This document shows positions 52,847-60,690 of a DNA stretch of 64,000 bases, piece by piece. The stretch lies in the NCBI RefSeq assembly GCF_025558485.1, contig NZ_CP102930.1:682001-746000 (forward strand), written 5' to 3'. Positions within the stretch are counted from its first letter, which is position 1; each line of letters begins with the position of its first letter. The stretch is from Bdellovibrio bacteriovorus (lineage in GTDB: Bacteria > Bdellovibrionota > Bdellovibrionia > Bdellovibrionales > Bdellovibrionaceae). The position numbers and the translations under genes are program-made. The notes under the pieces are model-generated. The model did no database searches, had not been told where the DNA came from, and saw only the letters and a list, made by a program, of their open reading frames with translations.

Positions 52847-53680
52847 TTAGCCCAAGAGCTTCAAAGCCAATTGTTGTGACTGGTTGGCCTGACCCAGAAC
52901 GGAAACCCCGGCCTGCAACAAGATGTTATTTCTTGTCATTTCAGAGGTTTCTGCCGCGACGTCAGTGTCTCTGATTCGGGAATTCGCTGCCGACAAGTTT
53001 TCATCAGCGATCAACAAGTTGTTGGATGTTGATTGCAGACGATTTTGTAAGGCACCGAAGTTCGCGCGAATCGCGTTCACCGATGTCAGGGCCTGATCGA
53101 TGGTATCCAAGCTCAGTTGAGCTCCTTCCTTCGTCGCCACACTTTCTGCCGTCAATCCCAGGGCATCTACAGTGGCATTGGCCGCACCAGCATTAAAGCT
53201 GATCCGGTCACGGAATGGGTCGTTGTTTACGCCGACCTGGATGTCAATCATCCCACCAGTACCGTTGAGAAGCTCGTAACCATTAAAGACCGTGGATTCA
53301 GTAATACGCTGGATCTCGGATTTTAACTGTTGATACTCAACGTCCAAAAACTTTCTTTCAGTTTCACCAATCGTGTCAGAGGAAGCCTGTACACCCAACT
53401 CTCTCAAGCGAATGAGCATGTTGGATACTTCGTTCAAGCTGCCTTCCGCGACCTGCACAAGGGAAATACCATCGTTGGCATTTCGGTTGGCCTGTCTTAA
53501 ACCTCTAATCTGACCTTTGAGGTTTTCGCTGATCGCAAGACCTGCAGCATCGTCAGCGGCCTGATTGATTCTCATTCCTGAGGCCAATCTTGCCATTGAT
53601 CTATTCGCGTTGATGTTTGTCATGTACAGATTTTTTTGTGCATTCAACGCTGCCACATTGGTACCGATTCTTAATCCCAT
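52847..53680 (-). CDS. fliC: Flagellin (277 residues)
   Basis: The protein has the conserved flagellin ends: MGLRIGTNVAALNAQKNLY with SMARLASGMRINQAADDAAGLAISENLKGQIRG at the N-terminus, and ENLSAANSRIRDTDVAAETSEMTRNNILLQA at the C-terminus, joined by a short variable middle (about residues 140-190). This is minimal, as expected for a sheathed filament with no large surface domain. GGAGGAT precedes the ATG. It is a tandem copy of the next gene; Bdellovibrio has several flagellin genes used for prey search. Confidence 0.95.
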   Translation of the reverse strand: MGLRIGTNVAALNAQKNLYMTNINANRSMARLASGMRINQAADDAAGLAISENLKGQIRGLRQANRNANDGISLVQVAEGSLNEVSNMLIRLRELGVQASSDTIGETERKFLDVEYQQLKSEIQRITESTVFNGYELLNGTGGMIDIQVGVNNDPFRDRISFNAGAANATVDALGLTAESVATKEGAQLSLDTIDQALTSVNAIRANFGALQNRLQSTSNNLLIADENLSAANSRIRDTDVAAETSEMTRNNILLQAGVSVLGQANQSQQLALKLLG

Positions 53681-54175
53681 TCTATCCTCCGTGCTTCATA
53701 GTTCTTCCTCCGTGAAAATGTGCCATCCATTGGCATAAGGCGCGATCCGTGCACCTGTAAAATTAATATTCGGAACTTGCGATACAGTTCCCTGCTTACT
53801 TTTCGGAAAAACAACACAACGGCTCGAGTCCAGTTTTTGTCTTTTCTTTTCTATTTTTTGCTGAAGAAATTTTTTTGAAAATTCGGTCGCTGCACAGAGG
53901 AAAAAGCAGCCTCTAAAAAGGGCGGACAAAGTCACTCGCCAGGGAGTTCTTCATCAAAAGATTCATTCATACATTCAGAAACCGGATGCAGAATCCTGTT
54001 TCTTAAATCCACTCCCCGTCAGTCAAAATTTCTGACTGAAAAAATGAGGCCGCCGTGAAAGACGGCCTCGTCGCAGGAAACAGATCAAATTGTCAGCTCG
54101 TTTTACAGAGCTCGGGTCGTTACACTTGAGGGTGATCTTGATCTATCAAGATCGGGAACCTAGGTCACTCCAGGA
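53681..54175. other. 495-base spacer between the two flagellin genes
   Basis: It holds the promoter and leader of flagellin 2 and the terminator of flagellin 1 (54040-54069). No consistent frame was found; the minus-strand 79-codon frame at 53696-53935 is low-complexity and rejected. Confidence 0.6.
54040..54069 (-). terminator. Terminator of flagellin 1
   Basis: GAGGCCG (54046-54052) pairs with CGGCCTC (54063-54069); the A tract before it (54039-54044) is the minus-strand T tract. It follows the gene ending at 54176 by about 107 bases. Confidence 0.75.
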
Positions 54176-55024
54176 TTAACCCTGGAATGACTTGTTCAAG
54201 AGTCCAAGTGCTACGTTAGCTTGGGAATTCGCTTGTGCTAGGACGGAAGTACCGGCTTGCAACAAGATGTTGTTCTTGGTCATTTCAGATGTCTCTTCAG
54301 CCACATCCACGTCTCTGATACGAGAGTTCGCAGCTGACATGTTTTCCACAGACACTTGAATGTTTGAAACTGTAGATTGAAGACGATTCTGAATCGCACC
54401 GAAGTCTGCGCGCATTGCGGAGACACTGACGATCGCCTGGTCAATCGCTGCCAAAGCGTTCTGAGCAGAAGCTTTATCAGCAACAGAGGTCAGGTTCACA
54501 CCCAAAGCCGCAGAGTTTGCATCTGCTTTGGAAGCGTCGAAAGAGATACGGTCGATTTCAGGATTATTTCTAGTACCAACTTGGAAATCCAGGATGGAAC
54601 CCACACCCGCCAGCAACTGAGTTCCGTTGAACTCTGTGCCTTCGGAGATACGGTCGATCTCAGATACCAATTGATCGTATTCCACGTTCAGGAACTGTCT
54701 TTCTACAGGTCCGATCGTGTCGGAAGCTGCTTGTACTGACAATTCTCTTAGACGGATCAAGATCGAAGAGATCTCGTTCATGGAACCCTCGGCCACTTGA
54801 ACCAGAGAGATACCGTCTTGAGCGTTTCGGGATGCTTGTTTTAGACCGCGAATCTGAGCTTTCAAATTCTCAGAGATCGCTAGGCCGGCGGCATCATCAC
54901 CAGCTCTGTTGATGCGGAATCCTGAAGCGAGCTTTTCCATGCTCTTATCAAGACCGATCTTCGTCCCCCAGAGAACTCTCTGAGCATTCAACGAAGCACT
55001 GTTCGTATTAATTCTGAGACCCAT
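54176..55024 (-). CDS. fliC: Flagellin (282 residues)
   Basis: Same design as the 277-residue copy: MGLRINTNSASLNAQRVLW, SMEKLASGFRINRAGDDAAGLAISENLKAQIRG and C-terminal ENMSAANSRIRDVDVAEETSEMTKNNILLQA. It differs in the centre. A strong AAGGAGGAGGAAAC site precedes the ATG, suiting high expression. Hairpins lie in its leader. Probably a distinct subunit placed in a different part of the filament. Confidence 0.95.
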   Translation of the reverse strand: MGLRINTNSASLNAQRVLWGTKIGLDKSMEKLASGFRINRAGDDAAGLAISENLKAQIRGLKQASRNAQDGISLVQVAEGSMNEISSILIRLRELSVQAASDTIGPVERQFLNVEYDQLVSEIDRISEGTEFNGTQLLAGVGSILDFQVGTRNNPEIDRISFDASKADANSAALGVNLTSVADKASAQNALAAIDQAIVSVSAMRADFGAIQNRLQSTVSNIQVSVENMSAANSRIRDVDVAEETSEMTKNNILLQAGTSVLAQANSQANVALGLLNKSFQG

Positions 55025-55046
55025 GTTTCCTCCTCCTTGAAGATTT

Positions 55047-55088
55047 CTGAGCTTCGATCCTTGAAGCTCAGTGCACCTACCGTGGTGC
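55047..55088 (-). promoter_or_regulatory. Two leader hairpins before flagellin 1
   Basis: In the transcript the GCACC/GGTGC dyad (55073-55077 with 55084-55088) comes first and then CTGAGCTTC/GAAGCTCAG (55047-55055 with 55063-55071), both close to the AAGGAGGAGG site. They may stabilise the message or control translation. Confidence 0.55.
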
Positions 55089-55114
55089 CCTTGGGCGATT
55101 CATTTCTTACCTTA

Positions 55115-55143
55115 CTCATCGGAGTCCCCAGAAATTCCTAAAG
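55115..55143 (-). promoter_or_regulatory. Possible sigma-28-type flagellar promoter
   Basis: On the minus strand CTTTAGG is followed by 13-14 bases and CCGATGAG. This is a poor but spaced match to the sigma-28 pattern (CTAAA, then GCCGATAA). It is about 90 bases upstream of the flagellin start. Confidence 0.3.
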
Positions 55144-55184
55144 TGATACGTCTCATTTTTTTACATTTCTGGCCCTAAGCCCAG

Positions 55185-56059
55185 AAGGTACGCCGTACCT
55201 TTTTGGAGTGCGCCGCTTCATAAGCTATTGAAATGATTAATATTCAAACAACTCCATCCTCAAGGTGACTTCTCTTTCCAGTATGAGGATCACGTGGAAT
55301 CTTAAATTCTTTTCGTCTCAAAGCCTTTGCAATCGCTTCTCGGTCTTCGCAATTAAACTCAGAATTCAGCCACGACAGTTGCTTATACATGTTCTGAATC
55401 AGGCAGAGATTATCAATAGCGGGAACCAACGCCCGATCCAAACCCAACAATCCCCGAATTGTACTATAGCGATAGTCCTCTACTCGGGAGCAGATTCCTG
55501 CCTGCACTGGGTTTCGATAGATGTACTTATAAGCGTGCTGGTAGTATGTGAAATTTGAGATCACCGTCCAATGATAGGGACCTCCGAAAATCTGACTTTT
55601 CCGTTTGGCTCGGGCACCAATCGACTTACTCACCTCGCGCAAAAAATAGTTCATCGCCTCATCGATGTTCGCCAGCGGAGTGCTGATCAGAAGATGAAAG
55701 TGGTTATTCATAAGAACAAAGGCATGCACTCGGACAGAGTATGCCTGTGTGATAAACCAGAGGTAGTTAGAAAATATCTCCCAACAATCCTCCAAAGGCA
55801 GAGCGAACCATTCCTGATTCGCGCAACGAGCTGTAACATGGTAGGGAAACTCATCCGTTCTATAAGTCTTCTTTCGCGCCATATCGACCGAACCATCAAT
55901 CCCTAGTCCTACGTCGGGTCCATCCTGCTAGATAGGGAGCATCTCTGGCTTCCGAAGCTCGTACCTATTAAGGTATTTGACAGGTAGCGGGCCTCCCGGC
56001 TATTCAAAGCCAACCCCTAGAAACAATGCCGTGCGCTACAAAAAGGTACGGCGTACCTT
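55185..56059. mobile_element. REP-associated transposase element with 21-bp inverted repeats
   Basis: The 21 bases at 55185-55205 are the exact reverse complement of 56039-56059; each contains a GGTACG-centred palindrome. Between them is a Y1-type transposase gene (55244-55882). The right repeat is 17 bases before the start of the HD gene. The arrangement matches a REP-associated tyrosine transposase with its flanking palindromes. Confidence 0.8.
55244..55882 (-). CDS. REP-associated tyrosine transposase (RAYT/Y1 HUH type)
   Basis: The 212-residue protein has the HUH motif in MNNHFHLL and a catalytic Tyr in YQHAYKYIYRNPVQAG, the RAYT hallmark; the N-terminus YHVTARC is likewise typical. The enzyme nicks single-stranded DNA at palindromes. 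Relatives are domesticated and single-copy, maintaining REP repeats. A 21-bp inverted repeat pair flanks it. The Cys-containing C-terminal tail and KSQIFGGPYHW help recognition. Confidence 0.92.
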   Translation of the reverse strand: MARKKTYRTDEFPYHVTARCANQEWFALPLEDCWEIFSNYLWFITQAYSVRVHAFVLMNNHFHLLISTPLANIDEAMNYFLREVSKSIGARAKRKSQIFGGPYHWTVISNFTYYQHAYKYIYRNPVQAGICSRVEDYRYSTIRGLLGLDRALVPAIDNLCLIQNMYKQLSWLNSEFNCEDREAIAKALRRKEFKIPRDPHTGKRSHLEDGVV

Positions 56060-56075
56060 TCCCAGAGGAGAAAAG

Positions 56076-57392
56076 ATGGAAATTCGCGATCCCGTTCATG
56101 GCTCTATATATTACTCTGAACCTGAAGTGGCCGTGCTGGATACCGCTGAATATCAACGTCTGCGCGCGATCAAACAACTGGGTTATGCGGAATTCAGCTT
56201 CCCTGGCGCCACCCACAACAGATACATCCATTCTGTCGGCGTGGGACACCTTGCAGGTGAAACCTTCGATGCAATCTTCCGTGTGTATCCGTTTTCAAAA
56301 CCTTCTGTAAAAACCCGCTTCCGTCAGGTGCTGCGCTTAGGAGCTTTATTGCACGACGTGGGCCACGGCCCTTTAAGCCATACCACTGAACAAGTGATGC
56401 CGCATCTTTCAGAGCTGAAGATTCAACTGTATAAAGAGCAGGAACAATACGGCGAAGAAGCGCACACAGTGATGAATCACAACCGTCGCGCCAATCACGA
56501 AGATTATACGATTAAATATGTCACGGATTCTGCCATCGCTGACACTATCAGACAATCCTTCCCGGATATTCAGCCCATTCATGTAGCCTGCCTGATTGAT
56601 AAGGCCCTGCACTGCCCGGATGATTTCTTCGTCGATAATGGCGTGGACTTCCGCCCGATCTTAAGCCAGCTCGTATCCAGTGAGCTGGACGTGGACCGCA
56701 TGGACTATCTGGAACGCGACAGTTATTTCTGCGGCACCAACTACGGAAAAATTGATCTATCCTGGCTGATTCAGAACATGACCTTCCATCGTCGTGAAAA
56801 CAAGATGTATCTGGGCCTGAATCGCCGTGCGCTTTATTCTTTCGATGACTTCTTAATTTCCCGTCACCACATGCACTTGATGGTGTATTGCCATCACAAA
56901 AGCATCATCTATGAGGAAATGCTGAACCGTTATCTGACCTCTCCGGATTGCACTTTTGTTCTGCCCGGGGATATCAACGAATACACGCACTACAATGACT
57001 ATCGTCTGCATGAACACTTAAGCAGTGCTGACAACCCATGGGCACAGCGAATTGCGCAAAGAAAGCCGTTTAAGGTTTTGATTGAGCAGCACAACACCTC
57101 TGAATCCGACCGCCCGGAAGCCATCAAAAAGGCTTTGGAAGCTGAAGGCATCGAGGTCATCCGCACCAGTTCCAAGGCTCGTCTGTCCAAATACCACACA
57201 GCGTCCCCGGAAGAGCGTGCTTTGCAGATCTATGTCGTGGACCAGTATGACCGTTGGGCACAGCCGTCGCCGATCAATCAGACGACAGAGATCTTCCAAC
57301 GCTATGAGGGTGCACGTATTATCGACCGCATTTATGTAGCGCCGGAAAATCTGGCCAAAGCTGAAGGGATTTTGAAAGGTCTTAAGCTTTAA
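56076..57392 (+). CDS. HD-domain phosphohydrolase (dGTPase/SAMHD1-like)
   Basis: The ATG at 56076 follows GAGGAGAAAAG; the earlier in-frame start is inside the mobile repeat. The 438-residue cytoplasmic enzyme has the HD metal site: HNRYIHSVGVGHLAG, LLHDVGHGPLSH (HD pair) and ELDVDRMDYLERDSYFCG. YwfO and SAMHD1 relatives hydrolyse dNTPs or nucleotides. C-terminal helical part (about 330-438) is as in bacterial members. It is a single gene; expression begins next to the RAYT repeat. Confidence 0.9.
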   Translation: MEIRDPVHGSIYYSEPEVAVLDTAEYQRLRAIKQLGYAEFSFPGATHNRYIHSVGVGHLAGETFDAIFRVYPFSKPSVKTRFRQVLRLGALLHDVGHGPLSHTTEQVMPHLSELKIQLYKEQEQYGEEAHTVMNHNRRANHEDYTIKYVTDSAIADTIRQSFPDIQPIHVACLIDKALHCPDDFFVDNGVDFRPILSQLVSSELDVDRMDYLERDSYFCGTNYGKIDLSWLIQNMTFHRRENKMYLGLNRRALYSFDDFLISRHHMHLMVYCHHKSIIYEEMLNRYLTSPDCTFVLPGDINEYTHYNDYRLHEHLSSADNPWAQRIAQRKPFKVLIEQHNTSESDRPEAIKKALEAEGIEVIRTSSKARLSKYHTASPEERALQIYVVDQYDRWAQPSPINQTTEIFQRYEGARIIDRIYVAPENLAKAEGILKGLKL

Positions 57393-57398
57393 AACCTT

Positions 57399-57773
57399 TT
57401 AAGTTCGGAAAGAAAAAAACATTTTCAAAAGAACAATCGTGATAAAGGCCAGACCCAACAACTTGGGGAAGGCCTTTTTCCATTTTGACGGAAATGTGCG
57501 AATGACCTTCACCACTTCAAAAGGTCCCACCTCCTGAACAGGAATGTTCTTTAAGCCCTCGGGCACCTCGCCTAAATAAACCAGATAGTTCACGTCCTGT
57601 CGGCGGCAGTGGTAAAGGTAAGCCGGACCGCGCTTATAGATCGCCTGCACTTCTGAAATATCCAACTCCAAAGGAGCCTTGTTCCAGCAATCTTTCAGCG
57701 TGTAGTGCGGAATAAAATCCCACCACTGAAACATCACTGATGCCGGACGAATCATAAGCTTACCTTGTTGCAT
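57399..57773 (-). CDS. Small hypothetical protein with C-terminal membrane anchor
   Basis: The 124-residue protein has an N-terminal soluble part (FQWWDFIPHYTLKDCW, PAYLYHCRRQDVNYLVYLGEVPEG) and one C-terminal hydrophobic helix (LLGLAFITIVLLKMFFSF). It follows the SDR-like gene by seven bases in the same direction with AGGTGGGAC upstream. It probably sits in the membrane by its tail. Function unknown. Confidence 0.75.
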   Translation of the reverse strand: MQQGKLMIRPASVMFQWWDFIPHYTLKDCWNKAPLELDISEVQAIYKRGPAYLYHCRRQDVNYLVYLGEVPEGLKNIPVQEVGPFEVVKVIRTFPSKWKKAFPKLLGLAFITIVLLKMFFSFRT

Positions 57774-57780
57774 GTCCCAC

Positions 57781-58533
57781 CTAACTTAAAGAAATAACCT
57801 GACCGTTCACCGCTGCTCCGAACTGACTGACCAGATAGGTCACGGTGTTTGTGACCTTGTCCGGTTCAGTGATGCGCAGATGCGGTTCTTTCACCTTTAA
57901 CGCTTCCACCGCTTCTTTGATGGATTTGGCTTCCGGGTGTTGGGCCAAAATATACTCTTCAGTCAAACCCAACTTCAAGACATTCACGGTGATATTATGC
58001 TCTGCCACCTGCTTTGCTAAAGACTGGGCAAAGGGAATCAGCGCCCCCCGCGCCCCGGCCAGAATCGGGTCCGGATAGGTTTCATTCAAAAGATACAGAA
58101 TTCTGCCACGCTTGCGATTCTTCAGAAAATTCAAAACCGCATGAGTCAGCATCACAGAGGACTTAAAATTGTGCTGAAGCTCTTCATCCAGATAATCAAT
58201 GCTGTCGCCAATTTTGTAGCGGTTTTGTTTGTTGTAAGTTTGCGCATCAATAAACAAATCCACACTGCCGAAAGACTGTGCCGCTGTTCCGACCGCATCT
58301 TTAATATCATCTGCGGTCTTCATAGCGGATTTAACCCCCAATGCTCTGCCAAACTTCGGGTTGATTTCACGGGCGTCATTGATCTGATTACAAAAACGCT
58401 GGCTGGCGGCATTATCGAAATCCAGCAGCACACAGTCTGAACCCATCTGAGTTAAACCCATCACCAGACTTTGCACTGTTGTTGTAAAAGGACCCACGAT
58501 CAATGATGTACGTTCTCGAAGATTAAATTCCAT
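57781..58533 (-). CDS. Degenerate short-chain dehydrogenase (SDR) homologue
   Basis: The 250-residue protein aligns with enoyl-ACP/SDR folds over its length (SLAKQVAEHNITVNVLKLG, VTYLVSQFGAAVNGQVISL at the end). Key SDR features are changed: the Gly-rich nucleotide loop is VGPFTTTVQSLV in place of TGxxxGxG, and the YxxxK pair is replaced by AGARGA at the equivalent site. It may therefore be a non-catalytic or altered enzyme. It lies 68 bases downstream of the thiolase gene's stop, past its terminator, on the same strand. Confidence 0.78.
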   Translation of the reverse strand: MEFNLRERTSLIVGPFTTTVQSLVMGLTQMGSDCVLLDFDNAASQRFCNQINDAREINPKFGRALGVKSAMKTADDIKDAVGTAAQSFGSVDLFIDAQTYNKQNRYKIGDSIDYLDEELQHNFKSSVMLTHAVLNFLKNRKRGRILYLLNETYPDPILAGARGALIPFAQSLAKQVAEHNITVNVLKLGLTEEYILAQHPEAKSIKEAVEALKVKEPHLRITEPDKVTNTVTYLVSQFGAAVNGQVISLS

Positions 58534-58563
58534 GAAAAGTCTTTCGTATAAGGCCGAATTAAC

Positions 58564-58592
58564 AAAAACCCCGGCAACAGCTGTTCCGGGGT
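58564..58592 (-). terminator. Intrinsic terminator of the thiolase gene
   Basis: ACCCCGG (58568-58574) pairs with CCGGGGT (58586-58592), with inner AACAG/CTGTT. The A tract at 58564-58568 is the minus-strand T tract. It separates the thiolase from the SDR-like gene. Confidence 0.85.
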
Positions 58593-58601
58593 GTCCAGGA
58601 C

Positions 58602-59783
58602 TTAGATTTTTTCGATGATGATCGCAATACCCTGACCGCCGCCAATGCAGGCAGAACCCAAAGCATATTTTCCACCACGACGGTGCAGCTCATACACCAG
58701 ATGATTCATGATACGAGCACCTGACGCGCCCAATGGGTGGCCCACAGCAATCGCACCGCCATTGACGTTGGTTTTTGCCGGATCTAATTTCAATTCTTTT
58801 TCCACCGCCAGATACTGGGCCGCAAAAGCTTCGTTTACTTCCACCAGATCCATTTGTTCCAGTTTCAAGTTGGCTTTTTCCAACGCCTTGCGAGCCGCAC
58901 CCGCTGGTCCAATACCCATGATTGTCGGATCACAACCGACAGAGGCATAACTGATGATACGAGCCATTGGTTTTAACCCCAGCTCTTTGGCTTTGGATTC
59001 GCTCATCAACAAAGAACAGGCCGCCCCATCCACGATACCGGAAGCAGTCGCTGCGGTAACCAAGCCATCTTTTTTAAAGACTGGTTTTAAGGTCGCCAGC
59101 TTTTCCAAAGTGGAATCCGGCTTTGGATGTTCGTCTTTTTCCACAACCACAGTGCCTTTGCGGCCTTCCACTGTCACAGGGCAGATTTCCTGTTTCATGA
59201 ATCCTTTTTCAACCGCAGCATTGAATCTTTGCTGGGATTGAATCGCATAAGCATCCGATTGTTCGCGAGAGATACTGTATTTCACTGCCAGATTTTCTGC
59301 TGTGATGGCCATTGGCATTTTGGCATAAGCATCCGTCAAAGCCGAGGTCATCAGGTCTTCCAGCTCGAAGTTCCCCATGCGCATCCCATCAAAGCGAACT
59401 TTGCGGGCCACATACGGAATCTGTGACATCTGCTCAACACCACCGGCAAGCACGACAGAGGCTTCCCCACACTGGATCATTTGTACAGCGTTCACCCATG
59501 CCTGGAATCCACTGCCACACAAGCGGTTAACAGCAAAAGCCCCGACAGCAACCGGGACTCCGGCTTTCAAGCCAATGTGACGAGGCAGATAAGCCGCATC
59601 AGCACCGGACTGAACCACATTTCCGAAAATCACATGTTCAACTTTTTCAGGTGAAAGACCGGCTTGTTCCAGGGTTGCTTTGGCGGCAGCCACACCCAGA
59701 TCCGTTGCTGAAACATCCTTTAGAGATCCGCCAAAAGCTCCAAAGGGAGTTCTTTTCCCAGAGATAAATACGATATTTTCCAT
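58602..59783 (-). CDS. Acetyl-CoA acetyltransferase (thiolase)
   Basis: The 393-residue enzyme has all thiolase motifs: nucleophilic Cys in VNRLCGSGFQAW (about residue 88), VNEAFA, the His in GGAIAVGHPLGASGAR (about residue 348) and Cys in SACIGGGQG (about 378). It condenses or cleaves acetyl-CoA units in fatty-acid or ketone metabolism. It is a single gene with its own terminator. No SD is strong. Confidence 0.94.
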   Translation of the reverse strand: MENIVFISGKRTPFGAFGGSLKDVSATDLGVAAAKATLEQAGLSPEKVEHVIFGNVVQSGADAAYLPRHIGLKAGVPVAVGAFAVNRLCGSGFQAWVNAVQMIQCGEASVVLAGGVEQMSQIPYVARKVRFDGMRMGNFELEDLMTSALTDAYAKMPMAITAENLAVKYSISREQSDAYAIQSQQRFNAAVEKGFMKQEICPVTVEGRKGTVVVEKDEHPKPDSTLEKLATLKPVFKKDGLVTAATASGIVDGAACSLLMSESKAKELGLKPMARIISYASVGCDPTIMGIGPAGAARKALEKANLKLEQMDLVEVNEAFAAQYLAVEKELKLDPAKTNVNGGAIAVGHPLGASGARIMNHLVYELHRRGGKYALGSACIGGGQGIAIIIEKI

Positions 59784-59801
59784 GAGTTAAGGGTAGGACG
59801 C

Positions 59802-60350
59802 TTACCAGGACCAGGCAAGGCCAATCATCGACAAACCTTGTTCTTTATTGGCTTTATGACTGACGATCAGATCTTTGTTATCCAATACTTTGTCTTTGAA
59901 CTGAATATCTGTTTCAGAGGCCTTTGCATCATAGTTGATGGCAGCCTTCAACCAACCGGAGTATTCCATTTTCGCCAAGGCCTGAAAGGCCTCCACACGG
60001 AATGAGAACTTATGAACAACTCCATGGGGAGTCGAAGCTGGAACCACAACATCCGTCTTTAGTTTTTCCTGCGTTTCTTCCACCGCACGACCTAAAGCGC
60101 TGTTCTTCATAAATTCAGAATTAAACCAAAGATTGAATCCGCGGTCGGCAATGCGACTCATGACAGATCCGGTGCTTTCATCTTTTTTAATATCCAATGG
60201 AATGATCTTGGCCACGTCTTCTTTCGTGATCTTCGGAGTGACCTTGTCCTCAGGAATCACCAGCGGCTTGGTGGTACGCAAGTCCACCTTGGCCCAGCAG
60301 GCTCCAGAGAAGGTCATCATAAAGAGAAGGCAGGAAACCAAAAGTCTCAT
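59802..60350 (-). CDS. Secreted hypothetical protein
   Basis: The 182-residue protein has a signal peptide (ends ACWA|KV). The mature part has VKKDESTGSVMSRIADRGFNLWFNS and beta-like strands (VHKFSFRVEAFQALAKMEYSGWLKAAINYD). An AGAGG site precedes the ATG. It precedes the thiolase gene by 18 bases, so they may share a transcript. No family recognised. Confidence 0.73.
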   Translation of the reverse strand: MRLLVSCLLFMMTFSGACWAKVDLRTTKPLVIPEDKVTPKITKEDVAKIIPLDIKKDESTGSVMSRIADRGFNLWFNSEFMKNSALGRAVEETQEKLKTDVVVPASTPHGVVHKFSFRVEAFQALAKMEYSGWLKAAINYDAKASETDIQFKDKVLDNKDLIVSHKANKEQGLSMIGLAWSW

Positions 60351-60690
60351 ACTTACCTCTTATACAAAGAGCGTTCCACCCAAAGTGGCTCCAGTCCCTT
60401 TAAAGTTCAGATAATAAGCAAATAACAGAGGAATCCCCGGAAAAACGTCAGAGGCCGTCCAGTGGCACTTCACTTGGCAATATATTGTCACCTCGACCAT
60501 GGACTTGTTTCAAAGTGAAGCAATCTGCGCATTGAAATTGCATCGTTGCCACCTGAACTCGTGTGCACACTTGGGAAGTTAAGAAGGAACTATGTGATTC
60601 TAAGTATTTAGACACGCTGATCCGACAAAATGTCTCGGGATGACACGCGAAAAAAGTAAAAGTGGCAAAAAGTTAAACACTGGAGACTTT
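60351..60690. other. 340-base upstream region of the large secreted protein
   Basis: A divergent promoter region. CAATATATTG (about 60478-60487) is a small AT dyad that could be a -10 region. No coding frame or T-tract hairpin seen. Confidence 0.45.

Noticed and set aside
53696..53935. 79-codon minus-strand frame between flagellins
   Set aside because: Lys/Phe low complexity in an AT-rich spacer, no SD.
54134..54153. GATCTTGA/TCAAGATC hairpin after flagellin 1
   Set aside because: No T tract on the minus strand; the hairpin at 54040-54069 is the better terminator.
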